A stretch of DNA of 64,000 bases from Sinorhizobium mexicanum (GCF_013488225.1 NZ_CP041240.1:248001-312000); one strand, 5' to 3'; counted from the first letter of the stretch, positions 38,406-46,973 are shown. Notes: generated from the letters alone by a model not told the origin. Made by a program: numbers and translations.

Positions 38406-39635
38406 CTAGCTGTCTTTCACAACACGGCCCCCTTTGATGATTGTGCGGATGCGCGTGATGTCAGAGAGGATCGACAGGTCCTTCAGTGGATCGCCGTCGA
38501 CCACGACCACGTCCGCGAAAGCGCCTGGTGCGATGATGCCCACCCTGCCCTCCATTTGAAGGACCCGGGCGGCATCCAGGGTGGCGGCGCGGATCACTTC
38601 GTGTGCCGGCAGAACTCGGCCGCGCAGCTCAAATTCTTGCGCCTGGTGCTCGTGCATCCCGCCGAGCAGGTCCGAGCCGTATCCCATTGTTACTCCAGCC
38701 TCCCGCAAGGTCTCCAATGCAGTGAGGCCCGCAGACAGGACGAAACCGATCTTTTCGAGCGAAGCCGCCGGTATCCCATGCTCGGCGCCCTCGCGCGCCA
38801 GCACCGCGTACGTGATGTTAGTAGGAACCACAACTGCGCCCGCCTTGCGTACCCGCTTGGCGGTCGCCGGGGTAATCAGGTTGCCGTGCTCGATCGACCG
38901 CACCCCGGCTTCTAGCGCCCGGGAAATCGCTTCGTCGGTATAGAGATGAGCGGCCACATAAGTGTGCTGATGCGCCGCTTCCTGCACCGCCGCCTGCAAT
39001 TCGGGAAGGCTGAAGGCGAGCGCATCTATAGGGTCGGTGGGCGAGGACACACCGCCGCTGGCCATGACCTTGATGAAGCGCGCGCCGGCCTTCAGCTCCT
39101 CTCTGGCCGCCCGTCGCACGTCCGCTTCGCCGTCGCAAATGCGACCAAGCGCTCCCAGCTGGTCAGGATAGTAATCTACAGGGCGCCGATCATGCCGGTC
39201 CCGATAATCAGTGTGGCCGCCCGTCGGAGACAGCGCCTTTCCGCAAATGACGAGGCGCGGACCCTCGATAAGCCCGCGTTCGACAGCGTCCACCAGCGCT
39301 TGATCAGCGCCGCCCAGGTCGCGGACAGTCGTAAAGCCACGGCTCAGCATCCCGCGCATGGTATTCGCAGCATAGAGCGCGGCGAGCGTGTTGGGCAGTT
39401 CGGCGTTGGCAGCGAGGTTTCCTTCCGCGGCGACGACATGCACATGGCAATCGATCAGCCCTGGCAAGACGATGCGCCTCTTCGCGTCGAAAATATGGGC
39501 GCCCGCCGGTGCCTTCACCCGCTCTCCGACTTCGGCAACGAATCCATCCGCTAGCAGAACATCTACCGGATCCGCGGGACGGTCCGCGGTGCCATCCACG
39601 ATGGCAGCGTTACGAATAACAATCGTCGGAATCAC
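38406..39635 (-). CDS. Amidohydrolase (imidazolonepropionase/prolidase-like)
   Basis: About 409 residues. Metal motif LPGLIDCHVHVVAAEGN (HxH), AKVxxxGG-like ARFIKVMASGGVSS with the bridging lysine, VAAHLYTDEAI, RSIEHGN and YGSDLLGGMHEHQ. This is the COG1228-type set found in prolidases and imidazolonepropionase relatives that act on dipeptides, lactams or organophosphates. The start is uncertain: the domain begins at a GTG at 39635 with AAGGAG three to four bases before it; an ATG at 39734 is also possible. It lies downstream of a perfect NifA site (39984-39999) and may be a symbiosis-expressed gene. Confidence 0.85.
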   Translation of the reverse strand: MIPTIVIRNAAIVDGTADRPADPVDVLLADGFVAEVGERVKAPAGAHIFDAKRRIVLPGLIDCHVHVVAAEGNLAANAELPNTLAALYAANTMRGMLSRGFTTVRDLGGADQALVDAVERGLIEGPRLVICGKALSPTGGHTDYRDRHDRRPVDYYPDQLGALGRICDGEADVRRAAREELKAGARFIKVMASGGVSSPTDPIDALAFSLPELQAAVQEAAHQHTYVAAHLYTDEAISRALEAGVRSIEHGNLITPATAKRVRKAGAVVVPTNITYAVLAREGAEHGIPAASLEKIGFVLSAGLTALETLREAGVTMGYGSDLLGGMHEHQAQEFELRGRVLPAHEVIRAATLDAARVLQMEGRVGIIAPGAFADVVVVDGDPLKDLSILSDITRIRTIIKGGRVVKDS

Positions 39636-39895
39636 ACGCTCCTTTGGTTTGACGCAGGATGGATCGAGCACTTCAGGAACGCCCCTGTAATATCCTGGTG
39701 TTCGAACCATCGCCGCCACGGTCAATGACGCCACGTTGGCGACTATGTCTATTGCGTTGCCGGCTACTCGTACCCCGCTCGCGCGAGACCCTCCAGTTGT
39801 CGAGAAACATGATATCGGCTCCCCTGACAGGCGATTTGCAGTTTCAGCCTCCGCACCACGTTGAAAGCATCGACGTTTTCTCGCCGAAGACAGGA

Positions 39896-39911
39896 ATCAT
39901 CAGTCGTGCCA
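39896..39911 (-). promoter_or_regulatory. Possible sigma54 promoter before the amidohydrolase
   Basis: Minus strand TGGCAC-GACTG-ATGAT. The -24 part is perfect; the -12 part is poor, with GA instead of GC as in the nifH promoters here. A perfect NifA site lies 73 bp upstream. Possibly a diverged fourth nifH-type promoter. Confidence 0.45.
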
Positions 39912-39983
39912 ACTGCGCAGAGCCTCTTTTTCGAGTTTTGTTGCAAGGTCTTGGTGCATTAGCACGCTGGCCGAACGCCACCG

Positions 39984-39999
39984 TGTCGCGAACTGGACA
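39984..39999 (-). promoter_or_regulatory. NifA upstream activator site
   Basis: TGT-CGCGAACTGG-ACA, an exact TGT-N10-ACA. The flanking bases (GTGTCGC...GGACAAAC.CGACAGC) match those around the NifA site at 17451-17466, which suggests common origin. Confidence 0.7.
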
Positions 40000-40091
40000 A
40001 ACCCGACAGCGCCGCGTCCCGCTCGATCGTCCCGTAGCGACTGCCGGCGTTTTGGGCGGGACTTTCAATCACTGCGTCGGCATCTCAAGGC

Positions 40092-40286
40092 TTGTCATCG
40101 GCGGGCGCGAGCGACCTACCGAAACGCAAGGATGAAGAGCCTTCCTACACTACCAACGTGATCGACCTGATTTCGGCCCTGAAGAAGAGTCTCGAGAGGA
40201 AGACGTGGAGCGGCAAGAGTTCACAGGCGCGGCGATACGGCCATTCACGCACAATTCCGCGAAATAAATGCATGCCATACCACTAG
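40092..40286 (+). pseudogene. Possible C-terminal remnant of a Ku DNA-end-binding protein
   Basis: A short frame with NVIDLISALKKSLERK preceded by a Lys/Glu-rich segment, similar to the last residues of bacterial Ku. The Ku core upstream is absent and the region before it is the NifA site. The match covers only ~15 residues, so this is a weak call. Confidence 0.3.
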
Positions 40287-40416
40287 CGCGAAAGGTCGAC
40301 CAAATTTGCTTTTTTAATAGCCAAGCGTCTCATCGGGGCGCAGCATGGTGCAAATGACAAGGGCGCCGCCGGCTGAGAGATACTCGCGCTTTCGCCCCAA
40401 CCAAGGAGGTCGCGCA

Positions 40417-40623
40417 ATGTATCCTTCCCGCGAATTTCACTCCGATTTTTTCCGGCCCAGGGAAATCGAATTGCTTCAGTGCATTTTCAATGCCGCGTTG
40501 GAAGCGAACGAGATCAAGTGCAACAGTCCGGAAGCCGAAGCGCTCGCAAAGAGGCTCTTCACGCTCTACCAAGGGGGCGTGAGGGACGCAGCGGAGCTGA
40601 GCGACCGTTTGAAAGCAGCGTGA
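40417..40623 (+). CDS. Small conserved hypothetical protein
   Basis: 68 residues, mostly helical, starting MYPSREFHSDFFRPREIELL and ending with a Leu/Ala-rich helix (LAKRLFTLYQGG...LSDRLKAA). AAGGAGGT lies six bases before the ATG, an ideal ribosome site. No cysteine or signal peptide. It resembles small proteins of unknown function common in Rhizobiales. It begins a run of small genes that look more chromosomal than symbiotic. Confidence 0.7.
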   Translation: MYPSREFHSDFFRPREIELLQCIFNAALEANEIKCNSPEAEALAKRLFTLYQGGVRDAAELSDRLKAA

Positions 40624-40669
40624 ACGAGACACCAGAGCGAGAGAACGCCTGCCAGCGCCCACTGCCGTA

Positions 40670-41023
40670 CTAGCCGCCGTAAGGCTCACGGACGTACTGG
40701 ACCTCGAATGCGGCCGTCAGCCCCGCCAGGACTTCCTGCGCGATGGCGTCCGTTGCGCCCGCCTTATCTTCGGCCTTGACGAATTGGGTGATTGTGCTCA
40801 GCGGGACGCGCCAGATAGCGTCAGCGATCTCGCGGGTCACCGCGTCCAAGGTCGCCTTGTCCGAACCTCGCCAGAAAACGTAATCGTGTCCGATGCGCAG
40901 GCAAAGATGAATAGCCACCGCCGCCGTGGCGCGCGCACGATCTGACAGCAGCATGCCCCGCAGCTCGCCGTCGATCTCCAGCAGAGGCGTCTTGATTGTC
41001 GCGGAACTCAGGTTTCGCTTCAT
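40670..41023 (-). CDS. Conserved hypothetical protein
   Basis: 117 residues with an acidic/hydrophobic pattern (ARATAAVAIHLCLRIGHDYVFW, TREIADAIWRVP, EVLAGLTAAFEVQYV). No membrane segment, signal or known motif. Convergent with the preceding small gene. The codon pattern is typical of the region and the frame is clean, but the function is unknown. Confidence 0.55.
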   Translation of the reverse strand: MKRNLSSATIKTPLLEIDGELRGMLLSDRARATAAVAIHLCLRIGHDYVFWRGSDKATLDAVTREIADAIWRVPLSTITQFVKAEDKAGATDAIAQEVLAGLTAAFEVQYVREPYGG

Positions 41024-41159
41024 GCGGCCATTAACGCACGGATCGAGAAAACCGTCGCATCGGCTATTGGGATGATCGCCCGGCGGCCGATACTCGCACT
41101 TTTGCGAGTAGCCATACTTTTTCTCCCCGCCTACCCTCGCCGTGGAAGGGAGATCTGGT

Positions 41160-41375
41160 ATGGACTATATCGCAGAGATCAAGGGAATGACGGACGAGGA
41201 GCTCCGGGCGACCTGCATGTTGGCAGTAGCCCATTGCGTGACGGACGAGATGCTGGACGACTCCATGCCGCCCTACTGGATTGAGATCCTGAAGGAAATC
41301 TATGAGCGCGGCTGGGCGGGTGACAATCGGGAGATCATTGCCGAGAAACTGGCAGAGGCACCTACCACCTGCTAG
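41160..41375 (+). CDS. Small hypothetical protein
   Basis: 71 residues, MDYIAEIKGMTDEELRATCM and PPYWIEILKEIYERGWAGDN. AAGGGAG lies upstream of the ATG at 41160. Acidic, helical, no recognised domain. Its end overlaps the end of the convergent membrane-protein gene by 14 bases. Confidence 0.6.
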   Translation: MDYIAEIKGMTDEELRATCMLAVAHCVTDEMLDDSMPPYWIEILKEIYERGWAGDNREIIAEKLAEAPTTC

Positions 41376-41649
41376 CGTCGCGCTGACGCTCCTCGACCGC
41401 CCGGCGCATTGCGTCCTCGCGGCCACATTCGTATTTCTCCATGTAGTAGCGGATCATGGACTGCCGGCGCGCTTCATCCATGATGGAGTAAACGTTCCTG
41501 AATTGCCGCTCGGCTGCTGATTTTTTCTTGGACCGCCGAACGGGGCCAATGAGCCTAGACAGGGCAAAGTAAGCCAGCAGTCCAACAAAACTTCCAACCA
41601 ACAGGGCGAGAACCGTTTCATAATTGAGGAAATCCCCAGGGCTGATCAT
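41362..41649 (-). CDS. Small membrane protein, unknown function
   Basis: 95 residues from ATG 41649. One membrane span near the N-terminus (YETVLALLVGSFVGLLAYFA), then a basic cluster (RRSKKKSAAERQ) and a charged helical tail (DEARRQSMIRYYMEKYECG). The start overlaps the stop of the upstream ORF (ATGA), so the pair is co-translated. No family recognised. Confidence 0.6.
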   Translation of the reverse strand: MISPGDFLNYETVLALLVGSFVGLLAYFALSRLIGPVRRSKKKSAAERQFRNVYSIMDEARRQSMIRYYMEKYECGREDAMRRAVEERQRDASRW

Positions 41650-41969
41650 CTGTACGCCTTCCGCCAGCCCGCGGCCCACGCCTCTTCCTCAGAGCAGAAC
41701 CAGCGCTCCCCGTATTCCGGTCTTATTCGGGTCTCGGAGTAGTACTTCTGTCCAGGCACATGAAAAATACGCTCGCCTGAATCGATGCTGATATTGCCTT
41801 TGATGTCGCAGGGGGTTCCAATGCTGCCCAGACTGTCCCACTTGGCAATGAAGTCAGGTGCGGTGATGCCGCCGGCAGCACCTACCGCGACGGCCGCGAT
41901 TACTAGCCCAGGCGCCGTTCGGAACACCGAGGGCTGCTGTGGCTTCCGACCTCTTTGGCGATAACTCAT
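41646..41969 (-). CDS. Membrane-anchored protein with ExoI/thermonuclease-tail-like C-terminus
   Basis: 107 residues. A hydrophobic anchor (GLVIAAVAVGAAGGI) is followed by a short extracytoplasmic domain CDIKGNISIDSGERIFHVPG, then YYSETRI and ERWFCSEEEAWAAGWRKA. This Cys-containing module is found at the C-terminus of rhizobial secreted thermonuclease/ExoI-like proteins. Here it stands alone. Its two cysteines may form a disulfide. Function unknown; operon with the small membrane protein that follows. Confidence 0.65.
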   Translation of the reverse strand: MSYRQRGRKPQQPSVFRTAPGLVIAAVAVGAAGGITAPDFIAKWDSLGSIGTPCDIKGNISIDSGERIFHVPGQKYYSETRIRPEYGERWFCSEEEAWAAGWRKAYR

Positions 41970-42194
41970 GCCCCAACTCCGGCAACTTCGCGCGCAGATG
42001 GTAATTCAGGGCACAAATTAGCAAAAGCTGCACAAATGGGTTAGTCGCCGCCAATGTGATCCTGCGGCAGCCATGCGGCATTGACTCCCCCTCATAAGGA
42101 GAACATAATAGGAACATTCATCGGCGCTGCGGCGCGCCAATCCGAAACCTGAAGGGGACCAACAACCGCTGCCTGCGGGCAGAGAAGGTGCGCC

Positions 42195-42644
42195 ATGCGA
42201 ACGTTCGAAGACGAGGTCCGAAACATGATTGCGGTCGATCTGACCGTCCTGTCACCCGATCGAAGACGCGCCATCGCCGGCCTCGATCAATATCGCCGCA
42301 CCGTCGAGATCCACGGCGTGCAGGACGTTGCCGCCAAAATCGCTGAATCCTTCTGCTCCTTTGCCGTCTTCGATGGCGAGCAGGTGCTGCGCTACCCTGC
42401 GATTGCCCCTTTCATCACACAGACGCTGTATGCGATCCCGATCGAACTGCGACGCGCGGCATGCGACCGGGACCGGGTGAAGGCAGATCGGGCGCGCGTC
42501 AGCATGGCACAGATGATCTCGTCTGCATTGTTGCAGCGGTATCGCTTCGAACAACTGAAATGCGGCGTGGCGCCGTCGAGCACCGATTGGGACGGAGCCT
42601 TCGAAGAGCAGTTCGGTAGCGGCCGGAAGGCGGCTGAAGGTTGA
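42195..42644 (+). CDS. Conserved hypothetical protein
   Basis: 149 residues, starting [20 protein letters not shown]; helical and charged, with no signal or membrane segment. AGAAGG precedes the ATG. It reads in the same direction as the three genes that follow (58-codon Zn-type protein, YedK, thermonuclease), with gaps of 24-45 bp, suggesting an operon. Function not recognised. Confidence 0.6.
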   Translation: MRTFEDEVRNMIAVDLTVLSPDRRRAIAGLDQYRRTVEIHGVQDVAAKIAESFCSFAVFDGEQVLRYPAIAPFITQTLYAIPIELRRAACDRDRVKADRARVSMAQMISSALLQRYRFEQLKCGVAPSSTDWDGAFEEQFGSGRKAAEG

Positions 42645-42668
42645 AGCCGGCTTTTCAGCCAGGGAGCA

Positions 42669-42845
42669 ATGAACATGAGCGATGAGGCAAGCGCTGCGAC
42701 CAAGCCACGCCAGGATACGGCGCTCTACGTTCATTATTGCGAGTATCCCGGCTGCGCGAAATGGGGCGGCTTCGGGTTCGCTGCCGGCAAGGACGAGCCG
42801 CGATGGTTCTGCTTCGAGCATCGGCCAGAGTGGAAAGGATGTTGA
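42669..42845 (+). CDS. Small cysteine-rich (zinc-binding-like) protein
   Basis: 58 residues. The frame MNMSDEASAATKP is followed by YCEYPGCAKWGGFGF, then RWFCFEHRPEWKGC to the TGA at 42845. The C-x4-C and C-x2-H pairs could bind one zinc ion. GGGAG lies four bases before the ATG. It sits 24 bp after the preceding gene and 45 bp before the YedK-like gene, which supports it as a real gene of the same operon. Function unknown. Confidence 0.65.
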   Translation: MNMSDEASAATKPRQDTALYVHYCEYPGCAKWGGFGFAAGKDEPRWFCFEHRPEWKGC

Positions 42846-42890
42846 CGCCGGCAGCGGCCCCGATACCTTTGCCGCGATGGAGGAAAGCTG

Positions 42891-43604
42891 ATGTGCGGAC
42901 GCATCTACATCAAGAGCACGCTTGGAGACCTGCTGCGCAATTTCTCTTTCGCCGCGACTGAGCGCGTCGAAGGGCTTGCGAACCAGTTTCCGCGTTACAA
43001 CGGCGCTCCGTCGCTCTATTACCCGATCATCATCCGCGACATGGTCCGAGAGCCAGACGTTTTCGGCCCCACCTTCGTCAGCGCGCGATGGGGGTTGATT
43101 CCGAGCTGGATCAAGGAGCAGAAGCCCGGCCGGCCGCCGCCAGTAAACGCGCGGTGCGAGGGCATCGCGAACAACGGCATGTTCAAGAAGGCCTACGCCA
43201 GCCGGCGTTGCTTGGTGCCGATCGACGGCTTCTTCGAATGGAAGGACATCTACGGCACGGGCAAGAACAAGCAGCCCTATGCCATCGCCATGCAGTCAGG
43301 CGGGCCATTCGCGCTCGCCGGCATCTGGGAGACCTGGCGGAATCCTGAGACCGACGAGGATATCCGCACCTTCTGTGTTATCACCTGCCCACCGAACGAT
43401 ATGATGGCAGCAATCCACGACCGCATGCCAGTCGTCCTGCATCCGGAGGATTACGAACGCTGGCTGTCGATCGAGCCGGATCCGTTCGACCTGATGAAGC
43501 CATTCCCGGCCGACCTGATGACGATGTGGCCGATTGACAAGAAGGTCGGCTCTCCGAGGAACGACACTGCAGATATCCTCGATCCCACAGAACCCGCCCA
43601 ATGA
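42891..43604 (+). CDS. SOS response-associated peptidase (YedK/HMCES)
   Basis: 237 residues. Members form a covalent link to abasic sites in single-stranded DNA through Cys2 and so shield them. Essential residues are visible: Met-Cys-Gly-Arg start (C2), PVNARCEG (Asn), DGFFEWK (Glu) and IHDRMPVVL (His). Length fits the family. Its stop overlaps the thermonuclease start (ATGA). Confidence 0.94.
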   Translation: MCGRIYIKSTLGDLLRNFSFAATERVEGLANQFPRYNGAPSLYYPIIIRDMVREPDVFGPTFVSARWGLIPSWIKEQKPGRPPPVNARCEGIANNGMFKKAYASRRCLVPIDGFFEWKDIYGTGKNKQPYAIAMQSGGPFALAGIWETWRNPETDEDIRTFCVITCPPNDMMAAIHDRMPVVLHPEDYERWLSIEPDPFDLMKPFPADLMTMWPIDKKVGSPRNDTADILDPTEPAQ

Positions 43605-44107
43605 AGCTTTCACATTTGTTACTCGTCGCGATCGCGCTCGGCGCCGCCCTGCCCGCCCGTTCTGCCGGTCCAATAACGGGCCGCGCCACTGTCATTGATG
43701 GAGATACGATCGAAATCAGAGGCGAGCGTATTCGCCTGAGCGGCGTCGACGCGCCGGAGAGCTGGCAGAAATGCGAGGATGGAGACGGCGGCATCTATCG
43801 CTGCGGCAAGGAGGCGGCGTTCGCACTCGATCGCTACCTCACCAGCTCCCCCCCTACCCGATGCGAGTTTGTCGAGCGTGATCGATATCAGCGGTTCGTG
43901 GGCGTGTGCTTTCGCAACGACGGTCGCGAGGTCAATCGCTGGCTTGTCGAGAGCGGCAATGCTGTGGATTGGGAGAGATACAGCAAAGGCGCGTACACCG
44001 GCGCCCAAGAGGTCGCGCGGTCACGAGGCGCCGGCATCTGGCGCGGCAAGTTCCAGTTGCCTTGCCAGGCGCGTGCGGAGCGTGCCAATCATGAGCCCTC
44101 TTGCTGA
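43601..44107 (+). CDS. Thermonuclease family protein (secreted, SNase-like)
   Basis: 168 residues with a signal peptide (KLSHLLLVAIALGAALPARSAG). The staphylococcal-nuclease fold shows ATVIDGDTIEIRGERIRLSG, VDAPE, and the later RDRYQRFVGVCF and WLVESGNAVDW blocks with catalytic Asp, Arg and Glu. Likely periplasmic or extracellular. Coupled to YedK. Several extra Cys residues suggest disulfides. Confidence 0.9.
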   Translation: MKLSHLLLVAIALGAALPARSAGPITGRATVIDGDTIEIRGERIRLSGVDAPESWQKCEDGDGGIYRCGKEAAFALDRYLTSSPPTRCEFVERDRYQRFVGVCFRNDGREVNRWLVESGNAVDWERYSKGAYTGAQEVARSRGAGIWRGKFQLPCQARAERANHEPSC

Positions 44108-44118
44108 CCGAGGAAGCG

Positions 44119-44350
44119 ATGCCCGCCGACGAAACCCTTATAGACGACAAGACCGTAGATCAGGAAATCGGCGCCAAATACGTGCAGCACGCGAGGTGCT
44201 GGGCATGACTCAGTAGTTGCTGGCGAACGACGTGTGTTCCGGCAGATCCAGGAGTACGAGAATGGCAAAAACCGTGTCTCCGCGGCAATCCCGGTCCGGA
44301 TCTGTCAGGCGATGCAGATCAGCCCGATGGGATCATCGGTGTGTGCTTCC
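44119..44350 (+). pseudogene. XRE-family regulator, broken
   Basis: From ATG 44119: PADETLIDDKTVDQEIGAK, then a frameshift; IRAAREVLGMTQ lies in a second frame, and FRQIQEYENGKNRVSA then VRICQAMQISPMG in a third. Together they form a typical Cro/CI helix-turn-helix domain with at least two lesions and a stop. It follows the thermonuclease by 11 bp, so it probably belonged to that operon. Confidence 0.75.
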
Positions 44351-44701
44351 CTCACGAAGGACCGACCGACGATCGAATTGGGTGTAGGAAAAATTGCGAC
44401 GGCGGAGAGAAAGTTGGCCGGCGTCCAGCGGGCCTTGCGAGACGAGTGGGTGAACGCTGGGTCGCCTGGGCATGGCGGCTGCTTTCGCGGGCCTCTAGCC
44501 CGCCGAGAACATAAGAAAAGCTTCCCAATCCCCGCAAGCGGCGGAAGATGCCTCCAATCTGCCGTGCATGACTTTGCAACCTCTCGGTACCATGATAGTA
44601 GCGACGCACGGGGTAATCGGGGTTACTATTCTCCCAGTCCGTCACCGCTTTGACGACGCTCCATCTTCAATCGACTGCCGTCAGAATGAGACAGGATGAC
44701 A

Positions 44702-45454
44702 ATGGAAAGACGTAATTTTCTCAAAGGCATGGCGCTGCTTGCGGCATGCCCGCTCTGCGTGAAGCCGGCCTTTGCCGCCGAGGGCACCCACTGGGGCTAT
44801 GAAGGCGACGCGGGGCCTGCTCGCTGGGGTTCCTTGAGCAAGGAGAACAGCGCCTGCGCGATGGGTTCACAGCAATCGCCGCTCGACATCACAGGCAGCA
44901 TCGAGGCCGAACTTCCGGCTCTGGCAATCGACTGGAAAACGGGTGGTTCGATCGTCAACAACGGCCACACGATCCAAGTCAACACCGCGCCTGGCGGCCT
45001 GCTGCGCCGTGGCGACAGGGCCTACGAATTGCTGCAGTATCATTTCCACGCGCCGAGCGAACACTTGGTCAATGGCAGAAATTTCGCCATGGAGGTGCAC
45101 TTTGTACACCGACATCGCGAATCGGAGGCGCTCGGTGTGCTGGGCGTGTTCCTGGTTCCTGGCGCCGCTAATCCGGCGTTCACCGCGTTGGCTGCGGCAT
45201 TCCCCAAGCAAGCGGGACAAAAAAACCCGGTTGGCGGTGTCGATCCATCCGGCTTGCTGCCCCCTTCGCTCAAATACTGGTCCTACGAAGGGTCCCTGAC
45301 TACGCCGCCGTGCAGTGAGATTGTCGATTGGATGATCGCGATGGATCCGGTTGAGGTCGATGCGGCGGATATAAAGAAGTTCACCGCGCTTTACTCGACA
45401 AATGCGCGGACAGCAGTTCCAAGGAATCGGCGCTACATTCTTCGCTCCGGCTAA
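44702..45454 (+). CDS. Alpha-carbonic anhydrase, exported
   Basis: 250 residues. Tat-type signal (ERRNFLKGMALLAA ... AFAAEG), then the alpha-class fold: HWGYEGDAGPARWG, QQSPLDI, zinc ligands in YHFHAPSEH and MEVHFVHRH, and SLTTPPCSE near the C-terminus. A periplasmic alpha-carbonic anhydrase is known from the Mesorhizobium loti symbiosis region, where it may help acid/CO2 balance in bacteroids. I use the second ATG (44702), which has AGG at better spacing. No convincing sigma54 promoter upstream. Confidence 0.93.
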   Translation: MERRNFLKGMALLAACPLCVKPAFAAEGTHWGYEGDAGPARWGSLSKENSACAMGSQQSPLDITGSIEAELPALAIDWKTGGSIVNNGHTIQVNTAPGGLLRRGDRAYELLQYHFHAPSEHLVNGRNFAMEVHFVHRHRESEALGVLGVFLVPGAANPAFTALAAAFPKQAGQKNPVGGVDPSGLLPPSLKYWSYEGSLTTPPCSEIVDWMIAMDPVEVDAADIKKFTALYSTNARTAVPRNRRYILRSG

Positions 45455-45848
45455 CTGGCCCCTGAGGGCGAGTCAGTAAATTGAGGCGCCACAACGATGG
45501 CATGCGCTGTGATGTGACCGCCTGTCGCGAGCGGGGCGTCATGCCAACGAACTCGCAAAGTCGCCAGCTACGCAGGAGGAATGATTTCGAACGTTCTTGT
45601 ATCTTCATGGATTCCGGACGCCCACGCACTATTCTTGTCCTCCTCCCCTTCAGCGCTCCAACTCATTCAGCGCCGAATTCACGGGCGGTGATCGTCTCGC
45701 CGCCGGGATCCCCATCTGCCCGTAGTATCCTAGCGTGATCAAGCGCCGCTGCAGAGAGTGCCCGGTTTTGTCCATGGTTCACCTGGTTTGTCTAGGACGG
45801 AATTCTGTGAGATAAAGGAGCTGTTTTCCGCCCGCCCACACTCACTGG
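45455..45848. other. Intergenic, no gene recognised
   Basis: About 390 bp between the carbonic anhydrase and the hicAB promoter. Small frames on both strands have no recognisable content. No clear IS remnant. Confidence 0.35.
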
Positions 45849-45901
45849 TTGACAGAGAGTTTAGATTTCCTCTACAGAACTGTAGACTTCCACAGAACTG
45901 T
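45849..45901 (+). promoter_or_regulatory. hicAB promoter with two palindromic operators
   Basis: TTGACA at 45849-45854 is a perfect -35; a -10-like TCTACA lies 16 bp on. Overlapping the -10 is the perfect palindrome TCTACAGAACTGTAGA (45871-45886), followed by a second, shorter palindrome ACAGAACTGT (45892-45901), 20 bp centre to centre. These are good candidates for binding by the HicB antitoxin and self-repression. Confidence 0.65.
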
Positions 45902-45916
45902 TAAAGAGCCTATCTT

Positions 45917-46105
45917 ATGAATGCGGCCGAGCTCAAAAAACTTCTCACCAAACACGGCTGCAAGTTTGAAACCCATCGTGGGGGTAGCGGCCATCAGACT
46001 GTTCGTCGCGGGAACCGTAAGACAGTTTTCCCCGTTCATGGGAGTAGCAAGGAACTGGGAAAAGGTCTCGTGGCGAAGATTCTGAAAGACCTAGGAATTA
46101 AGTAA
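45917..46105 (+). CDS. hicA: HicA toxin (mRNA interferase)
   Basis: 62 residues of the dsRBD-like HicA family: NAAELKKLLTKHGCKFETHR, then the catalytic His in GGSGHQTV, and PVHGSSKELGKGLVAKILKD. Toxin first, antitoxin second is the common order. It cleaves mRNA when free of HicB. The stop is one base before the hicB ATG. Confidence 0.92.
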   Translation: MNAAELKKLLTKHGCKFETHRGGSGHQTVRRGNRKTVFPVHGSSKELGKGLVAKILKDLGIK

Positions 46106-46106
46106 C

Positions 46107-46565
46107 ATGTCCCGTTTTTACGAACTCACACTCTCAATGGACGAGGCTGAGGATGGCACCATCTCGTGGATGGTAACCGCTCCGGCGTTTCCTGAAGTCA
46201 CCACTTTTGGCGATACACAACCGAACGCTTGCCTGGAGGGGCTCAAAGCGATCGAAGAGGCTATCGCTGCGCGCATTGTGGACGGAGAAGAAATCCCACT
46301 GCCCTTGTCGGAAACCAAGGGTGTCGGCCGATATGTGGAAGTACCTGTCCTCACATTTCTTAAGTGCGGGCTCTACGTGATCTGCAAAGCCAAGGACGTT
46401 TCGCGCGCCGAATTGGCGCGTCGTCTCGGTTGGCATCGTGAACAGGTGGATCGCCTTTTCCGCCTTGATCACAAATCTCAGATGGATCAGATCGAAGCTG
46501 CTTATAAAGCCCTCGACGTGCCGCTCGACGTCAAGGTCGACTTTGATTTTCCAGCAGCGGCGTAG
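46107..46565 (+). CDS. hicB: HicB antitoxin
   Basis: 152 residues. The N-terminal HicB domain (TAPAFPEVTTFGDTQPNACL then GLKAIEEAIAARI) neutralises HicA, and the C-terminal helix-turn-helix (SRAELARRLGWHREQVDRLF) binds DNA. It should repress the operon through the palindromes at 45871-45901. A strong terminator follows. Confidence 0.92.
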   Translation: MSRFYELTLSMDEAEDGTISWMVTAPAFPEVTTFGDTQPNACLEGLKAIEEAIAARIVDGEEIPLPLSETKGVGRYVEVPVLTFLKCGLYVICKAKDVSRAELARRLGWHREQVDRLFRLDHKSQMDQIEAAYKALDVPLDVKVDFDFPAAA

Positions 46566-46591
46566 CGGCTGCTGAAGGTATCGACGATTTC

Positions 46592-46620
46592 AAAAGCCCG
46601 GGGCGAAACTCCGGGCTTTT
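46592..46620 (+). terminator. Rho-independent terminator after hicAB
   Basis: AAAAGCCCGG and CCGGGCTTTT form a perfect 10-bp stem around a nine-base loop and end in TTTT. It lies 27 bp after the hicB stop. The A-run makes it possibly bidirectional. Confidence 0.85.
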
Positions 46621-46761
46621 CGCTTTTCAGTAGATACTGCGAGCCTTGTTCAGTTGAAGGTCTACGACGGATAACCAGCAGGACCGCCACGCCGGGAGGC
46701 AGCCATTTGTTAACCAAAATTGCTCATGGTCGGCGTCCCGGACCAAGAAACTTCGGAGCGC

Positions 46762-46878
46762 ATGATGAGCTACGATTGGACTGGCGTGCGAACACGCCGA
46801 ACAAGAATGCTGAGGATCGTTGGATTGATCCTGATGACGATGGCCGTAGTTGCCGTCTTAGGGGCCGTTTCGCTCTAG
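46762..46878 (+). CDS. Very small membrane protein
   Basis: 38 residues: MMSYDWTGVRTRRTRMLRIVG then a single hydrophobic segment (LILMTMAVVAVLGAVSL) to the stop. GGAG lies five bases before the ATG. Basic head plus one span gives a small inner-membrane protein. I recognise no named family. Confidence 0.45.
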   Translation: MMSYDWTGVRTRRTRMLRIVGLILMTMAVVAVLGAVSL

Positions 46879-46973
46879 AAATCGTTGGCCGGTCACTTGA
46901 ACGCTGGGTTTCGTTCGCCGCCGCGCCGGATTAGGCATGTCACGCCAACGGGTCTCGACCCTCTCAGGCATCT

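Noticed and set aside
44560..44600. Sigma54 promoter before the carbonic anhydrase (GTGCATGACTTTGCA-like)
   Set aside because: The -12 TTTGC is good, but the invariant GG of the -24 is GT and no TGT-N10-ACA lies upstream.
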